A program made the translations under genes and the position numbers. A model generated the notes under the pieces. That model searched no databases. It was not told the origin of the DNA and saw only the letters and a program-made list of their open reading frames with translations. A stretch of DNA of 64,000 nucleotides from Capitulum mitella (Eukaryota; Arthropoda; Thecostraca; Pollicipedomorpha; Pollicipedidae), in assembly GCA_030062745.1 (NCBI GenBank), contig CP099848.1:9879501-9943500 (forward strand). Direction: 5' to 3'. Position 1 is the first letter of the stretch. The number at the start of each line of letters is the position of its first letter. Positions 13,000-24,312 of the stretch are shown one piece after another.

Positions 13000-13965
13000 G
13001 ATTTTCGGGATTTATAGGCGTATCCAGGGTACACAGAAAGACGTACACGTTTTTGGGGATGAAAGACGTACACGTTTTTGGGGATGTTAATTAATTCCAC
13101 AGTGTCATGTAATAAACATATGACAAATGCCCAAAGGTGGATCTAGTTACCAGCAAAAGTGGGGTAACTTTCTATATGGTTAACTGTTGGTAACTGGGTA
13201 CCATATTCAAACATATTGCGAATACTATTTTGTATTGTGCTTAAAATTAGCATTTTGGGGTCATAAACGCGTCACATTTTGAAATGACAGATTTATAGGC
13301 ATAACCAGGGCACAAAAAAGGAGACAATTTGTTGGAAAATGTGGAGTTTTTTGCCGTATATCATGAATCTGTTGAGATTATATGCGTCAAGAACACCTTT
13401 CCGTATGTGCCACATGCCATATTGTGTACACAATACATGTGTTCATAGGTGGACCCAGATACCAGAGAAGGACAGGTCAATAACTGCATGGTCATAGCTG
13501 TATTTTATTCGGTAAATGGAGTCATAATTTCTCAGGAATAAGGAGAAACAAAATACCCCTTTTTACATTACTCTGGAGCCGCCTTTGTTTTGTGTTTTCA
13601 CTGAACTGTATGCCATTCCATCGTAATATATATGGAGCTAAGAAAACCAGTCACACAGATCCAGATGTGTGTAAGGTCCACTGAACATGTTAATGGACAA
13701 AATATGCACCCGAAAACCGATGCACGGAGACGCCCTTGGCTGCATAACAGGTCAGTTATTTGTCTATATTAGGATAAATACGTCTATAAACACATTAGCT
13801 TTGTTTTATTCATACAGTGGGTCATAAAGTCGTAGTAATCTGAAAATAGAATTACCCCTTTACTTGCCCTTACATCCATCATTAAACACCATTTTTCTTA
13901 AAACTTTTGAGAGTGTGTAGATTACCAATGTTTTGATCATTTGAACTGTCCGTGACATTATAAAG
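13000..13965. repeat. diverged ~300-bp tandem repeats
   Basis: Recognisable phrases recur at spacings of roughly 260-300 bp. ATTTATAGGC plus a CCAGGG phrase occurs near 13010 and 13288. GTCATAA followed by an ACCCCTTT phrase occurs near 13520 and 13820. A GGTGGA(C/T)C(T/C)AG phrase followed by TACCAG occurs near 13136 and 13450. A perfect local duplication of about 25 bp occurs at 13037-13086. The copies are strongly diverged, so this is an old satellite-like array. Confidence 0.45.
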
Positions 13966-16900
13966 GACATCAAAGTACTACATGACCATGTCCAAATATG
14001 CTATCTCCAGAAAGCGCGATATTCTTCAAACATATCTCCCAAAAACGCGCCCTGGAACCGTCTCCGAAGAGGGAAAATTTTCGAATGTTTTCGCAACATG
14101 TGAAAAAGATATGTAACAAAAGTCATCAAGTTCATTGTTGTAGTTCCCAAAAGTCTGGAATGGCAAGCAAAAAACCGAAGGGGAGGGCAGAATCTGCCCA
14201 TTTCCCAGCACGGAATAGCATTAAGCCTTCGATCGTGCTAGGTATGTTTAAATGTGTCTATAGTGGAACCCAGAGGCTCTCCGTTGAAGTTTGGAGCGTC
14301 TCAGGCGTTTAAGAGACACGAGACATTGCTACGTGGTAGATTTCGTCATGAATGGCCCTTCTAGGTCTCTTTTCGCGCGTCAGAGAGCACATAACGATAC
14401 AGTGGTTCACGCGGGCATCGAACCCAATTCCGCGGTCTGACCTCCGGCAGCCAAAACGGATGCTAATCAAAACAAGACGTAGCGGGAAATTCAGAATGTG
14501 CAAATGGCCGGATTGGGTTATACCAGATTCACAGCGGTAGAATCGCGCTCCATACACCACTACGAGGACGAAATTAGACAGACCAGCGCCAGTTTCTCCA
14601 GCTGGCTACGGCTACCACCCACGGCGTCAGGCATTCACAGTCAGCGGAGCCTCCGGTCATGGGGCGGCGAATCCGCTGCGGCCGCAGCCCGCCGCCGCGC
14701 GCCAGGAAAGCCGCCGCTGGCCGTCGGCGCGGGCCGTGTTGACGGTGCGCGGCCGCCGGCGCCGCTGCCGCCGTTCAGCCGGCGCCGTTTTCACGTCGCC
14801 GCCGCCGCCCGGCTGGTAACGGTCGACGGTGAAAGCGGAAGAGACACCGCGGTCGCGCGGCCGACGAGCCTGACGCGGCGGCGGCGGCGGCGGCGCGGCG
14901 GCGGTGAGCGGGATGAGCGCTCCGGTCTGGTGATTCCCGTTCACGGCGACTACCATGAGGACTCGCGGCAAAGGGGACGGGCGGGAGCAGACCTTGCCGG
15001 ACCATCATGGATCGGTGTCGGAGAAGGGGCGGGGGCAAAATGCTCAGGGGTAAACACTGACCGGGTCTGCGCGTTCATGATTCGTGCAACGCCTCTTTTC
15101 ACGACATTGGTCACAGGGTGTTCCGGTACGACTCGGTCGCGGAACATGCACCAAAGTTGTTGAGTTCTTGATTTCACGCCCCAGCTTGTTCGTGTGTTTA
15201 GCGTTCTCATCAAAGAGCGTCGATCGCGAAGATGACGCTCAGTGATGTAACAGAACACTGACGTCCCACTGCATTACATCGTGATCCAACGTTAATGTTC
15301 TACTGCATCGGAAATGCGCTGATCAGCACATTGCTGGGTCAGTTCAGTTCAGTTCAATTCAATTTATTTATGAGTCTTTCCAAAGCGTGGATTACTGTTT
15401 GATACGGGTCGTGTTTTCAACCTGATCTTGAACTGTCCTGGTACGTTTTGGCGGTTTATTAGATTCTTATACGCGCATGGCGGGTTTTCTTTGTTGTACC
15501 GTTACACGACGATGCTCGTTTGTTGCGTCGCTGCAGTGGCATGGCGGCTGTCGTTGCGATATGTCTGTGATATAGCGCGCTGTTCAGTCGGCCTTGACCG
15601 GAGTTCCGGCACGTGCAGACATTTAATGTAAATTCATGACGGGAATGTATGGCTCCGGTGTAGTTCATCACTGGCGATGGCAATGGCCGATACTGTATGC
15701 AAACAATGGTGCGTTTCCGAACTAATCGTGCAGTCTCAACTTGCCTTTCACGGCCGATTTTTGGGTGTTTTGTTGTGTTTGCGGTGATCATTTGTGCGTG
15801 TAAATTTCTGTTTTAAACACCTACTTTCGACCTTTTTTAAAACGAGTTGACACATTACAAACAGCCAAGTCTTTACAAGTACTAATATATTCCCAGGAAA
15901 TGGTGTCGGTTTTGTTCTGAAATCTAGACCATCACTTGACTAAATGGCTAAATGGGCGTTCACTTCATCAAGCACCCGAGAATTTACAATTAGCACCATG
16001 CTTGAAGCAATGAACAACCCACCTGGTTGAACATATTTCATCACTGACTAAACAAGACAGATGTACATTGAGCCCATCCCTCGAAAACACCATTCAGACG
16101 CTTACAGCTTTAAGAGCGTAAGTTATACCTTTACGACAGTGAAACTATGGTGCGTGGAATTATCCGACACAGAGAGATAGCAATTTGTTTGAGAAATGGC
16201 TGCTCCATGTGATTACAAATGTCTTTAATGTTCATATTTCTCCTGGGAATTATTTACCGGTTACCATGAAAACATGCGTCATGTGGTTGGGCCTTCGTGC
16301 GGGGCATTGCAGTATGACTGCATTTTGACCAAGAACAAAAAGCAAGAACCAAGAACAAAAAACAAAACTTTGCGACGAAAGCGGGTTACCAGGACTGGAG
16401 TGAGCTCACTCCCATATAAGAGCAACTGACGACTGTCCTCCGATACGTATCGGTTTAATTCCGACAGTCGGAAATGATCGCGGAACATTCAGCGGATCAA
16501 TCCCGCATTCCAGTAACCTGAAGCCACCTCTGATATCTGCACCGAAACATTAGCACTGATATCGACGGCCGCGTGAGGCACTTGCCGCGCCTCACCTCGT
16601 CAACATCACGACACTCTGAAGCGCCTGGAATGCCACCAAAGTGAGACGAGGTCGGCAATCCTGTCTAATCTCCGGCAGTGCAGGGGTCGCCGACCAACCG
16701 GCTGCGGCGGCGGCTCTCGGCCGGTGGGCGGGCGCCGGTTGGTCGGACGCCCCTGCACTGGCGCCGACGGCGGCCGTGCTACCTGTGAACCACTCGGCAG
16801 TCGGTGCCCAGGTACGAGTGGAGGTTGTGCGGCTGCGCCCATGGAGGCTCCTGCCACGTGCTCTGCCACATCAGGGTCATAGGTCAAGGAGACCCGGTTC

Positions 16901-18339
16901 GGAGAGGTGGAACATGTCGCAGCAAATGTGGTAAGTCGTGCGTTTATATGTTGCACTACATTATGTTAATTTTGGGGCAGCGTGCATCTGTTTTCGTGAA
17001 AAACCCGAATCTGAGGTCGCAAAAGTGAGAAAGTGTGGCTTGCTCCGTGTGATCATGCGAAGATGTGGGCAGCAGTCGATACACGTGCTAATTTATGATT
17101 GTCTCCTACGCGAAGACTCCTTTCCCGCCTAGTGCCATTTCATCCATGTCCGGCACTTATACGCAAAATTTAAAGTATTTTGCTCGGTTGAACCAAGGTT
17201 GTTTTGCCCTCACCAGACACTGACGTCACGTACCCTTAATATCTTAGAGATGTTGGCTGTCCCAGCATAAATGCGTTAACCTACGACCAACAGAAAACAA
17301 CGTATGCGTCTGCATTAACAATTTTTGGACGCGATGTGTCAAAAAGCGGTAAAACGCAGTTATATAGCTGCCTGTAGAGCAGGTATTGCACGTACAGGTT
17401 TCAATAATTTTAATGTTAGCTCTATGGCATTTCATGGCAAGAAATTGCCGGGAAATAGCTCTGGCCCTACCAACCTCGGCAATGCCACTACACCCACGTT
17501 GATACATTTTTTAACCCCTTTACATGCATAAACATGCTAATTTACATCCACATATAAATTTGGGCAATTTACTGGGCTATGATTTTAATGAGATAACCCA
17601 CAAAACGTTGCATAAGGGTGCTGATTATAGAACATGCAGGAAAACTTTCGCATTGCCTCTTAGGCTGGACAAACCATACGAGAGGCTGTATTTAATGCGC
17701 TGTCTGTCAATATGAATAACGAACTAATCTGCAAGGATGTGATGCATTGTCCTGCATGGCAAAACCAAGCACTTGAAGGGCTTTGACTGTGTTCGAAACT
17801 GTTTATTGCATCCAAAGACGCGGGAATACTAGAAAGGGTGGAACTAAGGGGGGGGGGGTGGGAGAGCGGGTACATTGTCCATTTCTTCCATGCAACGCCA
17901 AAAGGACTGATGTGAAAAGCAGAAGAATGGATGGCTTACGCACACTAATCCTGGTTGTTACGCGTATGCTTGCATTGACTCAGATATCGTCTGGAATCTA
18001 TTTGCGGACTCTTGTTGTCGCCGTGGTCAGAGGTGCGGGAACCCCTCCGCAGTTAACGTGGGGGGGGGGGGGCAAAGTAGCATTTTGGGTTAGTTTTTTT
18101 CCAGTCAGCGTCCATAGGGTTGACGTTCGAAAATGGGGTTAAATTTCGAAAAAAATGGGGCTTCTGCCCTCCCCCCGCTTCCCGCGCCCTTGGCCGTGGT
18201 AATGGTGGTAAGTAAAAGCAACAGCTGCTCAAGCTGCAGCATCGCGAACAGAGCAAGACCAATGCCGCTCAGCAGAACGGCACGCGATTGCTCCCGCCAC
18301 CAGACCGAAACAAGTGGGACGGGACTCGAGAGACAGCGT
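13966..18339. other. intergenic with GC-rich islands
   Basis: No gene was recognised. Two GC-rich islands stand out, at about 14640-15040 and 16650-16860. The first is rich in CGG/CGC runs and open on both strands, typical of low-complexity DNA. The second contains a strong inverted repeat. A GTTCA-type simple repeat lies near 15339-15366, and G homopolymers lie at about 17850 and 18060. Confidence 0.45.
16675..16762. repeat. GC-rich inverted repeat (hairpin)
   Basis: Arms of about 28 bp (starting GCAGTGCAGGGG and ending CCCCTGCACTGGC) are nearly complementary across a GC-rich centre of about 30 bases. They could form a stable hairpin or mark the ends of a very small foldback element. Confidence 0.65.
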
Positions 18340-18710
18340 AACGGACCACCGCGGGAGCAGATCAGCCGCCCACCAGATCCAGGACAGTTTTCATGGCGAA
18401 CAGAGCTGCTCCCGAGAAAGACCAGCAGACCAGCACCAGGACAGCCCCTGAACCGTATAAACGGATCGGCATCAGAGCAGTTTCCGAGATAAACCGGTAC
18501 ACCACCACAACAGCTCTCGAGACGGACCAGGGGACCATTACCAGAACAGTTCCTGAGACGGACCAGGGGACCATTACCTCGACATTTCCTGAGACGGATC
18601 AGGGGACCATTACCAGGACAGTTCCTGAGACAGACCAGCGGGCCATTTCCAGGACAGTTCCCGAGACGGACCAGGGGACCATGACCAGGACGGCGCTGGC
18701 TGCCGGGCTG
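18340..18710. repeat. 36-bp minisatellite
   Basis: The GAGACGGACCAGGGGACC core recurs at 18519, 18555, 18591, 18627 and 18663, an exact 36-bp period. More degenerate copies lie upstream at about 18414, 18449 and 18485. Because 36 is a multiple of three, the array stays open in several frames on both strands. That explains the long open frames here without needing a gene. Confidence 0.85.
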
Positions 18711-21700
18711 CGGCCGGGTTTCGCCGTCGTTCGGGACGTCGTAAAGGACCGGTTCCGGTGCCGCTGCCCGCTCCACATCTCGGCCGGGCCGCGGCCGGAG
18801 CCGAAGCCTCCCCGATGTGGGCCAGCCCCGGCCGGGCTGACTGCGGCGGACTGTGTCCCCGCTCCCGGAGCTCCCCGGCAGTCGGGCCGAGCAGCCCTCT
18901 CCTGCCGCCGCGGCCGGTCGCGAGCTGGACGGTCTGGGCGTCCGTCGCGACAGGCAAGCAGCGTGCTGTAAGCTTAGGTGACAGTTCGGCACCGTCATGG
19001 TCGCTGTCTGGGCCATGGAAACACTGCCATGAGGCATGCATTTCGCACAGAGAGCAGCTACTACTAGACTGGAAAGTTCGTGCCTGCTCCTGAAGCAGAC
19101 TGGTAACAACTGGAGTAACTATAAAAAGCTGCGTCAGTATTTTCGAATGTCATTGCACCGCTCAGTACGTCACCACCTCCTGATACAAAGATCACCCAAC
19201 TTCTGATGCAAAGACCGTTATTGATGAGTGCACAAAGGCCGAGTGCGTTCTCAACCGTTGACATGACGGCCATTTTTTGCGACCCCTTCCCGGCTGCATA
19301 TCTCCCCGACATAGTGATCTTGGTTTCATCTATCAATCCAGAAATGTTCAACGGTTTTCCAAACATTCCGCGAGTGGTATCGTTTAACTGATAAGGAACG
19401 ACGTGCTTCAGCTGCATACTGAACACGCATCAGACTGGATCTCACTGGCCATTCGCCAGCCACACATTACACGTGGTCTCGGAACAGGCTCAGTCGCAGG
19501 AGCTACCACGAGCGGCAGTTTGCATGTGTCACAAGGCCGTTCAGGTGCATCTCATACCTGCCCAGCCACCCTCCAGAGGTGTGGCCAAGGGGGAGTGGGC
19601 ACAGTTATAACTGAAATATTTGAAGTGACGTTGGAATATTTGAAAATTTTCTTATAAAAAATCATTTCAAACAGTGAAATATCTGAAGGGACGTTAGAAA
19701 GGAAAATTTTGGGGAAATTTTGACTGAACATCAAAATTTTTAGGCATAAAAAATTGAAATAGATAAAAATTACCGAAAATTGAAAATAAAGGTGTCGAAG
19801 TCCAATGAGGTTTCAGTTTTGGTGGGGTTGAGTTTGTTCTGGCCCCCTTTGTGACGAAATCTTTGCTACGCTCCTGCCATCGTCTCCAGCTCTCGTTGAG
19901 GCTCTGTACAGTGAGTCGTCGACGCCGACGAGCTCCGTCCTAGCGTTCCGGCCGCTCCTGCCCCGAGCCGGGCCCGCTGCGGCGCTCTGTCCCCGTCGCC
20001 GCGCACTCGCGTGTCACGGCCTGCCCCGGCTGCCCGATACTCCGCGTCACGGAAGAAGGAGCGGCCGTGAATCGAATCGAGAACGCCGAACGCCGGCCGT
20101 CTCTCCCGGCCGCACGACATCTCAGGCGCGTGCACTTCATGAACTGTGCCTCGTGCACGTTCCTCGTGAAATCGAGCGGCGCCTAACGAGCCAACCGCTC
20201 GCGCCGGACGGCAGAGCTCTGCCTCGCGTCAGCCAGCTGTCGGGAACAGATGATTTGCATGCTCTCTGAGCGTCGTCCAATTACTTCGTACCAAATGGTC
20301 GTTGTACATGCAAAGCTGACAGCCTTAGCCTAATGCCGAACTCGTTTCGCGCTGACCTCAAAATGAATGTTTTAATATTATGAAGAGCTTATCGGGTAAA
20401 CTCTTTTCTCGGGTAGTTGAAGTGGGCATCGAACTTGGGTCAGAGGAACGATTGTTGGTGGAGTGTTCGTTCATATTTTTATTCGGAGGATGTTTCCGTT
20501 CAAACCAACCACTGCCGTTTGCAGTGGTTGGCTTGACCCGTAGGGTCATGGGCAGACATGTTGTTTGGAAGGGACTACTAGATGTGCGAAGGAAATAATT
20601 CAAACACGTTCCTCTTGATGGTCTGTGTGTTATTTGTTGTTCCCAAATGTCGGCTGTTTGTCTGTGATGTCGACTGGCCATTGTCGACAACGCAGTGTCT
20701 GTAGAGAATATGGAAGTATGGCGCGTTATTTGCTACATCAGCTCCGTGCACGAGTCCTAGCGCTACGACATGCTTGACCTTCCCACGTGGTCTTAACATA
20801 GGTCGATGACCACAGGGCCTTGAGCGTTGAGCACGGCTCTGGTTTTAGCCGCCTGCGTCTCGCAACGCCAGCCAAGGGATGCAACTTTTCGCCGGCACGC
20901 ACTGGCGGCCCGTTCGCTTTGCGGTCAACACTTGACAGCGGGGTCGCACATCTCGAATAAACACGCCACCGCGGGGTGACCAATGGCGCGACTCCGCGGC
21001 CGAAGCGCCGGCGGGCTCCGGCCGCCGCCGGTCAGTCGGATCGCCGCTCGCCGGGCTGGCTCGCCGATGCCCGCTGCCGTCACGGCGCCCGTGGCTGCCG
21101 CGGCCGTGTGATCGTGACCTGCGGGGGTGAGTGGTCGGGTCGGGCCAGGGACGCCCGGCGGGCACGGCGGCGAGTTTTTGTCGGCCGGCCGGCGGGGGCC
21201 GGGAGAGAGGCCGGCCCGGCCGGGAGCCGGCGGCGCCGTCAGGGCTGGCTCGCCGGCTGATCCGGCCGGCGGCCGCGGATCACGCTGATCCCGTGCCGAT
21301 CAGGGCCACGGGCCCAGATCTGGGCTAGATGTGGGTCCGGGCCGGCCGACCCTCTGCGCCAGACCCCGGAGTTGGGAACAGCTCGGCTCCCGTGCATCTC
21401 GGGCCGATTCCAGCTCAGTTTGTGGTCATACTCACGGGATGTTAATGAAGTCACTGTTGCCTAAAACGTGAAATTTTACGCGTTTAGTGCATACCTGGTA
21501 TGTCTAGAGGCATTTTCATCTCTAGATTCCTTCTCGATGGAATAACATTCGTCAGTGTTCTTTCAAGTGTGACTAATAGATGATCCACGTCGGGGCTTTA
21601 ACTGTGAATAACTCCTTATTTAATACGCCTGTATGCTTCTGTTACTATTGAAGCATGCTGCTTTCAAGCGTTTTTGACTTTTAACGTTTTGTTTTTCACG

Positions 21701-23321
21701 TGGTTCTGTTATCTTTTTAACAGTTATGAAATTTCACAATAATTACTGTTGTTCATCATCCGTAAGCCGAGTTATTCCCGTACGAACTTCTTGGCGAGAA
21801 AGCCGTAGGTTTCTTAGCCGTAGTTATATTTCTGATATTCTGTCTACGGAAACTTAATACGCCTTGTACGTTATATGAAATAGACTGATTTTGCCACGGG
21901 GAATAATACTTCTGCAAGAGATCCAAAGTTAACGTAAATTACGAAGTCAAATGAACTGACAACATGACCTTTGATATTTTACATGTTTCTGGTGCAGAAT
22001 GTGACGAGAAACTCAAAAATAACATTTTGCTTGTATGTTTGTTTGTTTTTGTAGAAGATGCACCTCGCATCTTGAGCTCAGTCGTCCGGTCTGGGTGAAG
22101 TTATTTGTCTCGTCGACGTCATTCAGTTGTCTGGAAAGTTGCTTTTTGATTCCCTGCCTCAAGAATATTTCCGTCTTTAGAATAAAGGTTGCCTTCGGAA
22201 AAGAAGCTAAATCAGCACATTGTGATGAAGTCCATAAATTGCCATCCATAACTTGGATCGATGAAAGTCCTGCGTGGTTTACATGGTCTTTCTCTTGGCT
22301 CATGTGCCATCCAGGATGAGCTTCGTTCAGCCCCTACTTAAAGGAAAAGAAGAGATACGTGATGGCAAAGATCGTTTGAAAATATCATTTGTGATTCAAA
22401 TTATGGCGGGATGTGACGCAATCTATGATGACTCGATAAACTGTTTTTACTTTTTTTGGCAAAAGATAAGTCGCGTGTGAGGCAGGTGCAGGGGAAAAAA
22501 CGAATGCGATTGTCGTTTGTCGTTCGGAAGTTATGCCTTAAAATCCAAACGGGTCAACAGAAACTCTTCTTCAGCAAGTCTAGACTTAAACGTTATCAGT
22601 GCTGAACATACTCAGAACGTTTAATACACGGTACACAGAACGGACGGTCTGTGTCATCCATCTAAGAAGCATGCTTTTTCAAGCGACGAATTCGGAAACT
22701 TTGTCGTTTGTTGCGCAACGGGAGGAAAAAGCGTGCCTACCCGGACTTCCCCAGCATACACATGTTCAGTTGCGCATTGCAGCTTTAGGATATCTGTACT
22801 GTAATGTTAACAGGAAGTATGACGCTACTCCGCAAAAGTTCTTAGTAGTCCTAACTGTAAACAGTCTGTTGTATTTCGTACACGGCTTTCTAAGAACAAA
22901 GAGAAGTTTTCCCGTCGAAGATCAACCATTTGAGCTTGTATTTTTTCCTAATCTTAAACTGCATTTGCCTAGGTATCTAACGGATCATCACTCTTGTGTA
23001 ATTTATGGTGCTCAACACCTTTGTTTGAACAAACCAGGGAGACGTTTTCCTGACGTATGATTATTGCTGGTGTTCTTTGACCTATGCATTGCATGATAAC
23101 GCCCTATCCAACAGGCTCCATTCCGTGGTAAAACCAGTCCCATACGATACCTGCGCTACTGGAGCACTCATGAAACCTTCCAAACTATAACGCTTAATTT
23201 CAGAACAACAAAAAGTACGGGAACATCGTGTCACGTGATGCATCGTCAGACTTCATTGTCCTCCAGAAGGTGACGTGCCGTGTTTAGAGGAACTGAGATC
23301 ACATCTGGTGTCGGTGTTTAT
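18711..23321. other. intergenic with GC-rich islands
   Basis: No gene was recognised with confidence. GC-rich islands lie at about 18700-18960, 19900-20200 and 20950-21380. They lack family motifs and are open in opposite frames. AT-rich DNA with a 153-codon open frame lacking an ATG start (22599-23060) shows no recognisable motif. Confidence 0.4.
20505..20531. repeat. perfect 11-bp hairpin
   Basis: CCAACCACTGC and its exact complement are separated by five bases. No terminator or RNA role can be assigned. Confidence 0.6.
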
Positions 23322-23680
23322 TTAGTCGAGCTCTGTGGGACTCCACGCTGCCGTTCCGTCCGGCTGGTGTTCCGTGCGGTGTCCCGCGTCCCCTGTCTGC
23401 TCCTCTCGCCTCTTTTCGTCCGAGCGCGGTCTCCAGCTGGACGGCACGTGCACGGCCGGCTTCTCGCCCCGGCTGTGCTGCGCCACCACGTTGCCGACCT
23501 CAAGGCGCTCTCCTCTGAGAATGCACGGCACGGTACAGGAGTAGATCACTGTCTTCGTAGCAGAAGTCCGCGTGACTGGCCGTACTGTCCCAGGTCCGGG
23601 GACCAGCGGTGGCTCTTCTTCCTGCTCTTCTCCAAAGGAACAGCGGTAACCCGTCCTTGGCTTCCCTCCTAGTCGCGCTG
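23322..23680 (-). CDS. possible 3' coding exon, unrecognised
   Basis: A minus-strand frame of roughly 115 codons ends in TAA, and that stop overlaps an AATAAA-type signal (TAAATAAAC), as expected at a compact gene end. The region is GC-rich like the lipase exons. The reading includes segments such as TKTVIYSCTVPCILRGERLE and VGNVVAQHSRGEK, which look like ordinary protein, but I do not recognise a family. No convincing acceptor with a pyrimidine tract was found upstream, and no neighbouring minus-strand exon. It could equally be chance in GC-rich DNA. Confidence 0.2.
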
Positions 23681-23889
23681 TCGGTCGCAACCTCCGTACA
23701 TTGTCGACCGTCGTTGGCGGGGACAGCGGTAACCAGTCCTTGTGGAGCTCATCTCCCTAGGTGTGCCGACGAACGGAGCCCGGTCCTCGTCCCGTCTCTA
23801 GCTCGCAATCTACAGGGCAGATGTTCTGCCTTGCCGTCTTCTGACCTCTCTTCACGGGCCAGGCTGACTCCTATACCGTCCGTCTCCAG

Positions 23890-24312
23890 CTCGCTGTCCT
23901 GTGTCCGCTGTCCGCGGACGGGTAACCTTTGTCTGCTGTCTGTAGGGAGGCAACTTGTCCGCGGTCCGTGGGAAAGTTAACGTTTGTCCGCTGTCCGCGG
24001 AGAGGGTAACATCTGTCCACTGTCCGCGGGGAAGATAACCTCTGTCCGCTGTCCGCGGGCGGGTAACCTCTGTCCGCCGTCTGTGAGGAGGTAACCTGTC
24101 CGCTGTCCGTGTGGAGGATAACTATCCACTGTCCGTGGAGAGATTAACCTCTGCGCTGTCCGCGGACGGGTAGCCCCTGTCCGCTGTCCGCGGGCGGATA
24201 ACCCCTGTCCGCTGTCCGCGGGGCGGATAACGCCTGTCCGCTGTCCGCGAGGCGGATAACCTCTTTGCGCTGTCGCGCGGGTAACCTGTCCGCTGTCCGC
24301 GATGACCTCTGT
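23890..24312. repeat. 28-30-bp minisatellite
   Basis: About thirteen imperfect copies of a unit built on TGTCCGCTGTCCGCGG followed by a (G)GGATAACCTC-like segment. Sharp copies start at 24181, 24209 and 24238. Spacing varies by one or two bases, so no frame is maintained throughout. Confidence 0.85.

Noticed and set aside
14400-14440. GGGTTCGAT-like T-loop sequence (minus strand)
   Set aside because: Flanking bases do not form a T arm, and no acceptor or anticodon stem could be drawn, so not a tRNA.
14498-15163. 221-codon plus-strand open frame
   Set aside because: Low-complexity CGG/CGC sequence open on both strands with Ala/Arg/Pro runs only.
18105-19109. 334-codon minus-strand open frame
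   Set aside because: It is created by the 36-bp minisatellite and flanking GC-rich DNA. It has no family motif, and an opposite-strand frame is equally open.
22599-23060. 153-codon plus-strand frame
   Set aside because: Lacks an ATG near its start, has no recognisable motif and no splice context.
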